Assembly: GCA_007280315.1 (NCBI GenBank)
Contig: QYQC01000199.1
Location: 1 to 26,335, forward strand
Length of the DNA stretch: 26,335 nucleotides
Direction: 5' to 3'
Source: Betaproteobacteria bacterium
GTDB lineage: Bacteria > Pseudomonadota > Gammaproteobacteria > Burkholderiales > SG8-39
Shown: positions 1 through 7,582 of the stretch, in pieces
How the letters are laid out: the number at the start of each line of letters is the position of its first letter
Numbering within the stretch: position 1 is the first letter of the stretch
Translations under genes and position numbers: made by a program
The notes under the pieces: generated by a model
Database searches by the model: none
What the model saw: only the letters and a program-made list of their open reading frames with translations
What the model was told of the DNA's origin: nothing

Positions 1-873
1 CAGCCAGTAGAGCATCGCCGTGACCTTGGTGGTGTCGGCGATGGCGATTTTGATATTCGCCCAGGTCAGGCGCCGGTTGACCGCGGCCGCCACCATCGCG
101 CCTATCACACCCACGCCGGCCGCTTCGGTCGGTGTGGCCCAGCCCAGATAGAGTGAACCCAGCACGCCGAAAGCAACGGCGGAGGGCAGCAGCAGGTCCT
201 TCAGCAGCGCAAATTTCTGCGATAGCGGAATCGCGAGATCCTCCGCACTTGCCGGCGGTGCCAGCTGCGGCTGCAGTCGGCAACGTACGATGATGTAGGC
301 GATATACATGCCCGCGAGCATTAGGCCGGGGACTACGCCCGCCATATAGAGCTGTCCGATGGACACGCCCGCGGTCAGACCCCACATGATGAATACCACG
401 CTTGGCGGAATCAACGTCGCCAGGCCGCCGCCGGCACAGATGCAGCCGAGTGCCAGATCCTTCTTGTATCCGCGGTTGAGCATGGCGGGCAGCGCGACCA
501 CGCCCATGGTGACGATTTCCGCGCCGATTACGCCCACCATCGCCGCCATCAGCGCGCAGGAAATAATCACTGCCACAGCCAGTCCGCCGCGCATCTGCCC
601 CGCCCACACGTGCACGGTGTTGAATATCGCCTCCGCGATTCCAGCGCGTTCCAGAATGCAGGCCATGAAAATGAACAGAGGCACCGACACCAGCACGTAG
701 TTGCCCATCAGGGTGAACACGCGGCTTACGATCAGCGTCAACCCCGGTTCGCCGAACAGGAACAAGGTAAACACGACCGCGATCGAGCCGGTAGCAAAGG
801 CGAGGGGCAGCCCCGCCAGGAGCAACACCATGAATGACGCGACGAACAGGAAGGACAGCAGCGTGATGCTCAA
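1..873 (-). CDS. dctM: TRAP transporter large permease DctM (TRAP1), 3' part missing
   Basis: This is the large membrane subunit of a tripartite ATP-independent periplasmic transporter, which drives solute uptake with an ion gradient. Reading the minus strand from a TTG at 873 gives 291 continuous codons to the left edge, so the C-terminal part lies outside the window. The protein is very hydrophobic and has typical DctM stretches: a VPLFIFMACILERAGIA segment, GVIGAEIVTMG, the CAGGGLATLIPPS loop and LGWATPTEAAGVG. The same landmarks occur in DctM2 of this window, so family assignment is secure. The TTG start overlaps the dctQ1 stop (TTGA), indicating translational coupling; the next ATG is about 12 codons further in. 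The substrate cannot be read from the permease. Confidence 0.93.
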   Translation of the reverse strand, partial: MSITLLSFLFVASFMVLLLAGLPLAFATGSIAVVFTLFLFGEPGLTLIVSRVFTLMGNYVLVSVPLFIFMACILERAGIAEAIFNTVHVWAGQMRGGLAVAVIISCALMAAMVGVIGAEIVTMGVVALPAMLNRGYKKDLALGCICAGGGLATLIPPSVVFIMWGLTAGVSIGQLYMAGVVPGLMLAGMYIAYIIVRCRLQPQLAPPASAEDLAIPLSQKFALLKDLLLPSAVAFGVLGSLYLGWATPTEAAGVGVIGAMVAAAVNRRLTWANIKIAIADTTKVTAMLYWL

Positions 874-1424
874 GGCTTCTTCTCCGCCAACCCCATTTCG
901 CGCATGAGATTGGCGATTCCCTGCAACAGAAGCAGCAGGCCCGCAACAGGGATGGCGAGCTTCACCGGCCAGATCAGCGGGTTCCAGGGCGTGCCGGTAG
1001 TCTCACTCTGATTGAACGACATCCATGCCATCTGGCCGCCGACCCATATCAGGGCGCCGACGTAAAGCAGGAAGAACATGAAAGTGACGATATCGAGCCG
1101 GGCGCGCGCCTTTGAGCCGAGGTGATCGTAGATCAGGTCGATGCGTACGTGCCGGTGATGCAGATGTGCATAGGCGCCGGCGAGCAGATAGGCCACGGCG
1201 GAGACGTAAATGACGCTTTCGTTGCTCCAGATGGTCGGTTGGTTGAACAGTGTGCGCGCCACTACTTCGTACAATACTGCCAGTGTCACCAGCAGGATGG
1301 AATAGCCCCAGACCAGGCCCATCCAATGGTTAAGCTGGTCGATGAACCGGCAAAACCCCTCCGCCGCCGGATGACGCAGCGGAGGGTGCGCCGAATTTGC
1401 GGAGGGCTCCTGCGCCGGGGTCAC
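870..1424 (-). CDS. dctQ: TRAP transporter small permease DctQ (TRAP1)
   Basis: This 184-residue protein is the small membrane subunit of the TRAP1 transporter. It has four hydrophobic segments, a WSNESVIYVSAVAYLLAGAY region and an HVRIDLIYD motif (DctQ proteins commonly carry H-(V/I)-R-(V/I)-D just after the second helix), and it ends in EKKP. The start is a GTG that overlaps the dctP1 stop by four bases (GTGA), and its own stop overlaps the dctM1 start. The three genes are therefore a translationally coupled P-Q-M operon. In the family this subunit bridges the binding protein and the large permease; its exact role in transport is not shown by sequence. Confidence 0.93.
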   Translation of the reverse strand: MTPAQEPSANSAHPPLRHPAAEGFCRFIDQLNHWMGLVWGYSILLVTLAVLYEVVARTLFNQPTIWSNESVIYVSAVAYLLAGAYAHLHHRHVRIDLIYDHLGSKARARLDIVTFMFFLLYVGALIWVGGQMAWMSFNQSETTGTPWNPLIWPVKLAIPVAGLLLLLQGIANLMREMGLAEKKP

Positions 1425-2452
1425 GCGATCAGGCCGAGGTCGCGTAACCAGGCGATCTGCGAGTCATATGCCTTTTTGGCCAAGGGCGATTTCTTCGACC
1501 ATTCGGTCCAGGTGGTGTGGGCGAGATCGCGCACTTTGCGCAGCTCGTCCGGACTCCAGGTGATCTGCACAATGCCCTTGGGCTTGAGTTCGGCGATGAC
1601 GCGCACATCGTCCACCGCCACGCGCTCGATCTGGTCCCAGCTCCAATCGCGCACTGCACTCGCGAGAATCTGCCTGATGTCTTCCGGCAGGGCGCGCCAT
1701 GCTGCCATGTTCACGGTGAAATCCTGGTTCGGCATGGAGTGGGTGAACATGGTGGGATACTTGGCGACCTCATGGAAGCCCATGCGCTGGTTCATCGACA
1801 TCGTCGCCCAGTCGGCGGCGTCGACCACGCCCTTGTCCAGCGCGGAATACACTTCCCCGCCGGGGATCACCACCACCGATCCGCCCATCTTGGTCAGGAT
1901 TTCCGCATTGAGGCCCTGCGGTGAGCGGATCTTGATGCCTTTGAAGTCGGCCATGTTGCGTATCGGCTTTTTCGACACAATGGACTCCAGGCCCCACCAG
2001 GAAACGCCGACGCAATAGGCGTTATAACGCGCATAGGCTTCGCGCAGCAGCTCCAGGCCGCCTTTGTAATGGAACCATGCGTCAGCCTGCCACGGATGCT
2101 GATAGGCGAAGGCGAGGTCGCCGATGACGGCAAACCCGGGATCCTTTCCGGTGAAATAGACCGGCGCCGTCGATTGCGCCTGCAGTACTCCGGCCTGCAC
2201 CGCGTCGAGCGACTCGAAAACGCCCACCACGGAACCTGCCGCGAACGGTTGGATTTCCAGTCTACCGTTGGTGGCTTTCCCGACGTGGGTGCAGAAGTCC
2301 TGAAATACCTTGTAGGTCAGTTCGGCCGTGCTCCACATCGACTGCGCTTTCCATTTGATCGTCTGCTGCGATTTGACGATCGCCGGAAAACCCAGACTGG
2401 CGGCGCCCGCGACTGCCGCACCGGTCAGAAATTTTCGACGCTGAATGCTCAT
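1421..2452 (-). CDS. dctP: TRAP transporter solute-binding protein DctP (TRAP1)
   Basis: This 343-residue periplasmic binding protein delivers substrate to the TRAP1 permease. Its N-terminus carries a twin-arginine signal (QRRKFLTG followed by a hydrophobic Ala/Gly stretch to about residue 29), so it is probably exported folded by Tat. The body matches the DctP/TakP family: FKGIKIRSPQGLNAEILTKM (conserved Arg near residue 176) and GGEVYSALDKGVVDAADW. In this family the binding-pocket Arg pairs with a substrate carboxylate, so an organic acid is the likely ligand, which is inference. The ATG at 2452 is preceded by GGGAG at a suitable distance. A promoter and operator lie upstream at 2544-2596. 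It is only distantly similar to the second DctP in this window. Confidence 0.93.
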   Translation of the reverse strand: MSIQRRKFLTGAAVAGAASLGFPAIVKSQQTIKWKAQSMWSTAELTYKVFQDFCTHVGKATNGRLEIQPFAAGSVVGVFESLDAVQAGVLQAQSTAPVYFTGKDPGFAVIGDLAFAYQHPWQADAWFHYKGGLELLREAYARYNAYCVGVSWWGLESIVSKKPIRNMADFKGIKIRSPQGLNAEILTKMGGSVVVIPGGEVYSALDKGVVDAADWATMSMNQRMGFHEVAKYPTMFTHSMPNQDFTVNMAAWRALPEDIRQILASAVRDWSWDQIERVAVDDVRVIAELKPKGIVQITWSPDELRKVRDLAHTTWTEWSKKSPLAKKAYDSQIAWLRDLGLIA

Positions 2453-2516
2453 GATCTGTTCTCCCTTGGTAGTGGTTACGTTATGGCACGGTCACATTCC
2501 GCGGGATCGACACAGG

Positions 2517-2545
2517 TTGACAGCGTCCCGCTGCGCATTTACGAT
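2517..2545 (+). promoter_or_regulatory. Sigma-70 promoter of phyH1-panB1
   Basis: TTGACA (2517-2522), a 17-base spacer, then TACGAT (2540-2545) forms a near-ideal sigma-70 promoter reading toward the dioxygenase start at 2631. The -10 element overlaps the first two bases of the operator at 2544-2563, so a protein bound there would be expected to block transcription. Confidence 0.75.
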
Positions 2546-2563
2546 GATATATCAGTCGTATCC
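2544..2563. promoter_or_regulatory. Candidate GntR operator, site 1 (TRAP1/phyH1 divergent region)
   Basis: The sequence ATGATATATCAGTCGTATCC contains the perfect palindrome TGATATATCA and matches four other intergenic sites in this window. It lies between two divergent promoters and overlaps or adjoins both -10 elements, so one bound repressor could control both operons. A further ATATCA half-site lies at 2571-2576. Assignment to the GntR protein at 18545-19237 is inference from recurrence and autoregulatory placement. Confidence 0.75.
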
Positions 2564-2567
2564 GCGA

Positions 2568-2596
2568 AACATATCACTAGCCAATCCCGAACGCAA
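2568..2596 (-). promoter_or_regulatory. Sigma-70-like promoter of TRAP1 operon
   Basis: On the minus strand TTGCGT (2596-2591), a 17-base spacer and TATGTT (2573-2568) face the dctP1 start at 2452. The operator at 2544-2563 begins five bases past the -10 element and would cover the transcription start. The -35 element is only a partial match to consensus. Confidence 0.55.
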
Positions 2597-2630
2597 GCTG
2601 GCCAGAGGCCGCCGGCCAGAGGAGAAAACA

Positions 2631-3464
2631 ATGCCGAAGATGCTGTCAAACGCGGCGGTGCAGCAGTACCACCGCGACGGTTACTATTTTCCGGTCCCGG
2701 TGCTGAGCCGGGGCGAGGCGGCGCATTACCGCGGCTGTCTCGAACGGCACGAAGCCAAGACCGGCAAACCGCTGCAGGGGAACTGGCGGCACAAGACGCA
2801 TCTGATCTTTACCTGGGCGGACGAACTCGCACACCATCCGAAGATACTCGATGCCGTGGAGGATGCGATCGGACCGGATATCCTGTGCTGGACCACCAAT
2901 TTCTTCATCAAGGAAGCGAACAATCCAGGTTTCGTTTCCTGGCACCAGGATTCGACCTACTGGGGACTGGATCCGGATGAGGTCATCACGGCATGGGTCG
3001 CGTTTACCGAAGTCACGCCCGAAAACGGCTGCATGCAGGTGGTCCCCGGCAGTCACAAGGTGGATCAGCTGCCGCACACCGATACCTTCCACAAGGACAA
3101 TCTGCTTTCGCGCGGCCAGGAAATCGCGGTGGACGTGGACAAGTCCAAGGCGGTCAGTCTGGTCCTGAACGCGGGCGAAATGTCCCTGCATCACATCAAG
3201 CTGGTGCATGGTTCAGACCCCAACCGCAGCGACGACCGGCGCATCGGCCTCGCAATCCGCTACATCCCCACACATGTGCGCCAGACCAAGGTGCGTGATT
3301 CGGCCATGCTGGTGCGCGGGAACGACAAGTACCATCATTTCGACTACGAACCGCGACCGCGCGCCGATCTGGACGATGCGGCGCTCAGGGCCCACGCCGA
3401 TGCCGTCGAGCGCCAGGTGAAGGCACTGTATCAAGGTACCGACAAACAGGAATTCCGTGCCTGA
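2631..3464 (+). CDS. PhyH-family Fe(II)/2-oxoglutarate dioxygenase 1
   Basis: This 277-residue protein belongs to the phytanoyl-CoA dioxygenase (PhyH) family, non-haem iron enzymes that hydroxylate a substrate while decarboxylating 2-oxoglutarate. The iron-binding triad is visible: H105-x-D107 in SWHQDSTYWGL, and H193 in LVHGSDPNRS, with R204 a plausible 2-oxoglutarate anchor (DDRRIGLAIRY). An intact Asp argues against a halogenase, which would have Ala or Gly there. The ATG at 2631 was chosen for its RBS (GAGGAGAAAACA); an open frame extends upstream through the promoter but is not coding. It is followed after 26 bases by the PanB-like gene on the same strand. It is distinct from dioxygenases 2 and 3 of this window, which resemble each other more. 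Substrate unknown. Confidence 0.88.
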   Translation: MPKMLSNAAVQQYHRDGYYFPVPVLSRGEAAHYRGCLERHEAKTGKPLQGNWRHKTHLIFTWADELAHHPKILDAVEDAIGPDILCWTTNFFIKEANNPGFVSWHQDSTYWGLDPDEVITAWVAFTEVTPENGCMQVVPGSHKVDQLPHTDTFHKDNLLSRGQEIAVDVDKSKAVSLVLNAGEMSLHHIKLVHGSDPNRSDDRRIGLAIRYIPTHVRQTKVRDSAMLVRGNDKYHHFDYEPRPRADLDDAALRAHADAVERQVKALYQGTDKQEFRA

Positions 3465-3490
3465 GTGCACGCTACCATCGAGGAGAGCAG

Positions 3491-4354
3491 GTGACTGAAG
3501 AGCGCAAGAAATTGACCGTGCCGGATCTGAAGGAGGCGAAAAAAGCCGGGCGCAAGCTGGCAATGGCCTCGATTCCCGACTATCCCTCCGCGGTGTGGGC
3601 AGAGCGCGCCGGGCTGGACATTCTCGGCGTCGGTGACAGTCTGGGCATGGTGAGCTATGGCTTTTCCAACACCCTGCCGGTAACCGTGGACATGATGATC
3701 CAGCACTGCCAGGCGGTGCGGCGCGGTGCGCCCAACACGTTTAACCTTGTCGCCATGCCCTACGGCAGCTATCCCAACCCGGATATTGCGGTGATGAACG
3801 CGCTGCGCTTCATGAAGGAAGGCGCAGTCGATTGCGTCAAAATCCAGGGCGGGCGCGACAAATTTCCGATCCTGAAGGCTATCGCGGATGCGGGCGTGCC
3901 GGTAATGAGCCACGTCGGCATGTGCCCGCATTTCGTGCACCAGTACGGCGGCTTCAAACTGCAGGGCAAGACTGCCGACGAAGCGCTCAAGATTATCGAC
4001 GACGCCGTTGCCATCCAGGAAGCCGGCTGTATCGGATTCGAAATCGAGGCCGTGCCCGCGCCCGTAGCGCGGGCGGTCGATGCGGCAGTGGACATTTTCA
4101 CGTTCGGCATCGGCGCCGGCAGCGCCAGCTGCGGCCAACTGCTGCTGGCTTTCGATCTTCTCGGCGTATTCGATCAGTTCAAACCCAAATTTACCAAGCG
4201 CTACGCCAATATTTCCGAGATAGCGGTGGATGCGCTGAAGACCTATGCCGCCGAAGTGCGCGGCGGCCAGTTTCCGGATGCCGAGCACAGCTACACGATG
4301 AAGCCGGAAGAGATCACGCGCCTGGAGCAGGCAACCGGCAGGAAGCTGCAATAA
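3491..4354 (+). CDS. PanB-like (ketopantoate hydroxymethyltransferase fold) protein 1
   Basis: This 287-residue protein is clearly homologous to PanB, which transfers a hydroxymethyl group from 5,10-methylene-tetrahydrofolate to 2-oxoisovalerate. Landmarks are VGDSLGM (D49), STLPVTVDMM-like segment, AVRRGAPN, HVG (H141), FEIEAVP (E186) and FGIGAG. However, two metal-site residues of E. coli PanB are changed: the Asp of ADLPF is Ala (A88 in VAMPY) and the Glu of KIEGG is Gln (Q119 in KIQGG). D49, K117, H141 and E186 remain. It is therefore probably not an ordinary pantothenate enzyme but a paralogue for another aldol-type or C1 reaction, which is inference. The start is GTG with GAGGAG five bases upstream. 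It is co-transcribed with dioxygenase 1, and a second such protein is at 19234-20115. Confidence 0.85.
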   Translation: MTEERKKLTVPDLKEAKKAGRKLAMASIPDYPSAVWAERAGLDILGVGDSLGMVSYGFSNTLPVTVDMMIQHCQAVRRGAPNTFNLVAMPYGSYPNPDIAVMNALRFMKEGAVDCVKIQGGRDKFPILKAIADAGVPVMSHVGMCPHFVHQYGGFKLQGKTADEALKIIDDAVAIQEAGCIGFEIEAVPAPVARAVDAAVDIFTFGIGAGSASCGQLLLAFDLLGVFDQFKPKFTKRYANISEIAVDALKTYAAEVRGGQFPDAEHSYTMKPEEITRLEQATGRKLQ

Positions 4355-4357
4355 AAG

Positions 4358-4381
4358 ACGGCGCGGAGCCCGCGCCGTTTT
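4358..4381. terminator. Bidirectional stem-loop terminator
   Basis: A 9-bp perfect stem (ACGGCGCGG with CCGCGCCGT, 4358-4366 and 4370-4378) with a 3-base loop is followed by TTTT on the plus strand and preceded by AAAA (4353-4356), which gives a T-run on the minus strand. It sits just past the plus-strand PanB-like stop, in the short gap between that gene and the convergent ABC binding-protein gene, so it probably ends both transcripts. Confidence 0.85.
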
Positions 4382-4400
4382 CCGTAAAGCTCTTCCGGAC

Positions 4401-5711
4401 TTAGCTGTAGTAGCGCTTGGCGCGCTTCTCGGCTTCCGCCGCCGCTTCTTTCGGAGACTTCTGTCCGACGCAGGCCGATGCGAACATGTCGACCACGATC
4501 CAGTCAGCCAGGCAGGCTGCCGATGCGTAGCCGAGGCTGCCGGCATAGCCGTGCGGCCGCAGACGCTCGACCACGCCCTTGAACGGCAGGTATTTCGGAT
4601 CGTCGTTCCAGAACTTGTTGCTGTCGTAGGCCTTGAGCGGGTGGCTGACATAACCCAGCGACGCGGCCTGCCACGGTTCATATTGTTCGCGCTCCCACAT
4701 GAAGCGCAAGAACTCCTTGGCCGCGTTCGGATACTTCCCGTATTTGAATACCATCGCTTGCGTCAGCAGATGCAGTTCGGTCGGTTTTCCTACCGGGCCC
4801 ACGATCATGGGTGTGTGGTCGGTATCCGCCGCCACAGCTCGCTTGGCGGCGTCGGTGGAATTCTTCCCGGCGTAATAGATTGAGATGCCGTTCGAGGTCA
4901 GGCTGATCTTGCCTTCGAGGAAGGCGTTGTTGTTGGACACGCCGCTCCATCCCGCCGTACCTTCGATAAAGGTCTTGGACAGCTGTTGCATGTACTCGAT
5001 GGCCTTGATCGTTTCCGGACTGTTGATTGCGACCTGATTCTTTTCATCGACAAGCTTGCCGCCGAAGCCCCAGAGGATGTTGTGCATCCAGGTTTCCGAG
5101 TCCCCGGTCGCATGCGACAGCGCGAACCCCGCGGGGTGACCGTTCTTTTGCAGCGCCTGGCACAGCTTGAGGTAATCGTCGAAGTTGGTCGGAAATTTGT
5201 CGAATCCGGCTTCCTTGACCCAGGACACGCGGTGCGTGAGCAGCGCACCGGCCGCGCCCAGCGGCAGGCCGATCCAGCGGCCTTTGTTGGTGGTACCGTA
5301 GGTGCGCGCCGCGGGAAACCAGCCGCCGTATTTCTTGCCCAGGTACTCGGCGAGGTCGGTGAGGTCGACCAGTTTTTCCGGATACAGATGCGGATCGTCT
5401 AGCCAGCCCACGATGATGTCCGGCCCTGCGCCGACGTTGGCGGCAACCGCCGCTTTCGGTCGCACGTCTTCCCAGTTCTCATGATCCGTGCGCACCTCGA
5501 TGCCGTATTTTTCGATGAATTTCTTGGTGTTCACCATCCACATGTCTTCGTCGGCCTGCACGAAGCGTTTCCAGCGCAGCACGCGCAACTTGGCGCCTTT
5601 CTCCGGCTTGAAGCTTGTTTGAGCCTGCGCGCTCTTGATCCAGAACATCGGACCCATGGTCGCCAAAGCGCTCATGCCACCGACGATTCTCCGCCTGGTT
5701 TGGTTCGTCAT
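4401..5711 (-). CDS. ABC transporter extracellular solute-binding protein (sugar type, family 1)
   Basis: This 436-residue exported protein resembles the MalE/UgpB-type binding proteins of ABC importers. It has a twin-arginine-like leader (TRRRIVGG, hydrophobic core, SAQAQ cleavage region near residue 31) and the family pattern: a two-lobe protein with GPDIIVGW, a WIGLPLGAAGALLTHRVSWVKEAG segment, NFDDYLKLCQAL and an aromatic-rich C-terminal lobe. The ATG at 5711 follows AAAGGAG. It is the last gene of the long minus-strand operon and lies 27 bases after dioxygenase 2, with its permeases two genes upstream. Its ligand is unknown; sugars, polyols and glycerol phosphates are usual for the family but not demonstrated here. 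Confidence 0.9.
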   Translation of the reverse strand: MTNQTRRRIVGGMSALATMGPMFWIKSAQAQTSFKPEKGAKLRVLRWKRFVQADEDMWMVNTKKFIEKYGIEVRTDHENWEDVRPKAAVAANVGAGPDIIVGWLDDPHLYPEKLVDLTDLAEYLGKKYGGWFPAARTYGTTNKGRWIGLPLGAAGALLTHRVSWVKEAGFDKFPTNFDDYLKLCQALQKNGHPAGFALSHATGDSETWMHNILWGFGGKLVDEKNQVAINSPETIKAIEYMQQLSKTFIEGTAGWSGVSNNNAFLEGKISLTSNGISIYYAGKNSTDAAKRAVAADTDHTPMIVGPVGKPTELHLLTQAMVFKYGKYPNAAKEFLRFMWEREQYEPWQAASLGYVSHPLKAYDSNKFWNDDPKYLPFKGVVERLRPHGYAGSLGYASAACLADWIVVDMFASACVGQKSPKEAAAEAEKRAKRYYS

Positions 5712-5738
5712 TTGATTCTCCTTTGGTTGAACAACGGT

Positions 5739-6617
5739 CTATTTGGCGACTTCGCTCACTTCAAAGAACCGCTTTGCCGAAGCGGTCTGGTTCTCGTAAA
5801 TCGATCCTGGATTCAATGCGGGGGGCAGCGGCATGCGTATCGGGCAGTCGACCATGCGCGGAACGATGGATTCCTGGCCGAACAGCAGCCGCCCCCTGAA
5901 TTCGTCATAGTCGGGAATTCCCATCAACGGGAACGCGTCTGCGGCGGAAACTTCATACAGCAGCAGTCCGCGCGAGCGGTTTGACGTGTTCTGCGCCGAA
6001 CCGTGCACGACGCGCACATGATGAAACGAGCACGAACCGGCCGGCCCCACGCAGGGTATCGCGTCATCGATACGCAGGCCCGCAGCTTCGAAGTCCATCG
6101 CGCCGCAAAAGCGCCCGTCAGCGCCATGATGATCGTAGGTTGGGCCAAGGTGGGTGCCGGGCACGATGTACAACGCTCCGTTTTCGACCGACGTGTCATC
6201 GAGCATCACGCCGATGGCAAGCAGGTCGTCGTTGGTGTGCGGATAAAAAGCCCAATCCTGGTGCCATTCCACCGGAGAGCCGAAGCGGGGCGCTTTCAAG
6301 TTGAGCTTGGAGCCGTGCAGGCGAACGCTGTCACCGAGCAGAGCCCGCAGAATCGACGTCAGTTTTTGCGAGCGCACGAAATCGGCAAATACCGGATGGA
6401 CCAGGTGCGGCGTCTTGATGCGGCGCACCCGCGGTTCATCGCTGCTGTGCCCGGGTTCCAGGTCGTATACCTTGTCGTGGGTCTTGACGGTGCGCGATCC
6501 TTCCACGAGATCGGCAAGCACTTTTTTCATCTGCGCGCGCGTGCCATCGTCGAGCACGCCTTCCACCACGATCGCGCCGACTTCCTTGTACTCGCCAATT
6601 TGCTTCCTGCTCAGCAT
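5739..6617 (-). CDS. PhyH-family Fe(II)/2-oxoglutarate dioxygenase 2
   Basis: This 292-residue PhyH-type dioxygenase has an intact facial triad, H119-x-D121 (WHQDWAFYPHT) and H205 (VVHGSAQN), and R216 as likely 2-oxoglutarate contact. A segment YDLEPGHSSDEPRVRR (51-66) is nearly repeated in dioxygenase 3 (FDLEPDHRPDAPRLRR), as are WAFYPHTN/ISFWPHTN, the GPAGS loop and SADAFP, so the two are close paralogues. The ATG at 6617 follows GGAGG ten bases upstream. The gene is inserted between the ABC permeases and their binding protein, which suggests that its substrate or product is what that transporter handles. Actual substrate unknown. Confidence 0.88.
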   Translation of the reverse strand: MLSRKQIGEYKEVGAIVVEGVLDDGTRAQMKKVLADLVEGSRTVKTHDKVYDLEPGHSSDEPRVRRIKTPHLVHPVFADFVRSQKLTSILRALLGDSVRLHGSKLNLKAPRFGSPVEWHQDWAFYPHTNDDLLAIGVMLDDTSVENGALYIVPGTHLGPTYDHHGADGRFCGAMDFEAAGLRIDDAIPCVGPAGSCSFHHVRVVHGSAQNTSNRSRGLLLYEVSAADAFPLMGIPDYDEFRGRLLFGQESIVPRMVDCPIRMPLPPALNPGSIYENQTASAKRFFEVSEVAK

Positions 6618-6675
6618 GTTTTCAAAACCTCCGATTGCAGCGTTTAACAGACAACGACTGGATGCGCATTCCTGT

Positions 6676-7578
6676 CTACTCCTTGATCGCCCCGGTCATG
6701 CCGGCGACGTAGTATTCGACGAAGAACGAGTACAGCACCGCGACCGGAAGCGAGCCGAACAGCGCGCCGGCCATGAGCGAGCCCCAGTGATAGACGTCGC
6801 CGTCCACCAGCTCGGTAAGGACGCCGACGGGAATGGTCTTGTTCTCCGACGACGAAACGAAAGTTAGCGCGTAGATGAATTCGTTCCAGGAAAGAGTGAA
6901 TGCGAAAATCCCTGCGGATATCAGGCCGGGAACGGCCAGGGGGAGCACAATTTTCAGCAGAATCTGCATTCTGGTCGCGCCGTCGATCAGGGCACATTCT
7001 TCCAGTTCGAACGGGATGGACTTGAAATACCCCATCAGCAGCCAGGTGCAGAATGGGATCAGAAATGTCGGATAGGTCAGGATCAGCGCCCAGCGCGAGT
7101 CGAACAGTCCCAATTTGTACACCATGGTCGCCAGCGGAATGAACAGGATCGACGGCGGCACGAGATAGGCGCCGAATATGCTCAGTCCGACCCAGCGGCT
7201 GCCTTTGAAACGCAGGCGCTCGACCGCATAGGCGGCGAGCACGCTGGCAAACAGGGAAATGAACGTAGAGGTCACGGACACCAGTAGCGTGTTCCACAAC
7301 CATTCCGGATATGACGTCTCGAACAACAGCTTCTTGATATTGTGAAGCGTAGGGTTCCACACCCAGAACGGGCTGTTCCGTTCATAGTCGTAGATGTCGT
7401 CGTTGCTCTTGAAGGTGGTGATGGTCATCCAGTAGAACGGGAACAGGAGGATGAACGTGAACGCCGCGAGCGGCAGGTACACGGTCACGAATTTTCGCTG
7501 CCGCGTCAGTAGATAGTCCATCCCGCCTTCCGAATACGGCGTTTCCGCTGGTGCATCCATCTTGAGGTCTTTCGCCAT
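6676..7578 (-). CDS. ABC transporter inner-membrane permease (MalG/UgpE type)
   Basis: This 300-residue protein is the second permease of a sugar-type (CUT1) ABC importer. It has about six membrane segments and the cytoplasmic EAA loop, here EECALIDGATRMQILLKIVLPLAVPG, which docks onto the ATPase. A cytoplasmic N-terminal stretch of about 30 residues precedes the first helix. I chose the ATG at 7578, which has AAGGA eight bases upstream; a GTG one codon earlier is also possible. It starts five bases after the end of the partner permease, so the pair is co-translated. No ATP-binding subunit is encoded next to it or elsewhere in the window. Confidence 0.92.
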   Translation of the reverse strand: MAKDLKMDAPAETPYSEGGMDYLLTRQRKFVTVYLPLAAFTFILLFPFYWMTITTFKSNDDIYDYERNSPFWVWNPTLHNIKKLLFETSYPEWLWNTLLVSVTSTFISLFASVLAAYAVERLRFKGSRWVGLSIFGAYLVPPSILFIPLATMVYKLGLFDSRWALILTYPTFLIPFCTWLLMGYFKSIPFELEECALIDGATRMQILLKIVLPLAVPGLISAGIFAFTLSWNEFIYALTFVSSSENKTIPVGVLTELVDGDVYHWGSLMAGALFGSLPVAVLYSFFVEYYVAGMTGAIKE

Positions 7579-7582
7579 CACG

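Noticed and set aside
2631..3464. PhyH-type halogenase
   Set aside because: The iron-ligand Asp is present in all three PhyH proteins (H-x-D), whereas halogenases of this fold have Ala or Gly there.
3491..4354. Ordinary panB for pantothenate biosynthesis
   Set aside because: Two metal-site residues are changed, a second copy has the same changes, and no panC or panD is nearby.
3431..4681. Minus-strand open frame of 416 codons opposite PanB-like protein 1
   Set aside because: It crosses the terminator and overlaps both convergent genes; the opposite strand encodes clear PanB and ABC binding-protein homologues.
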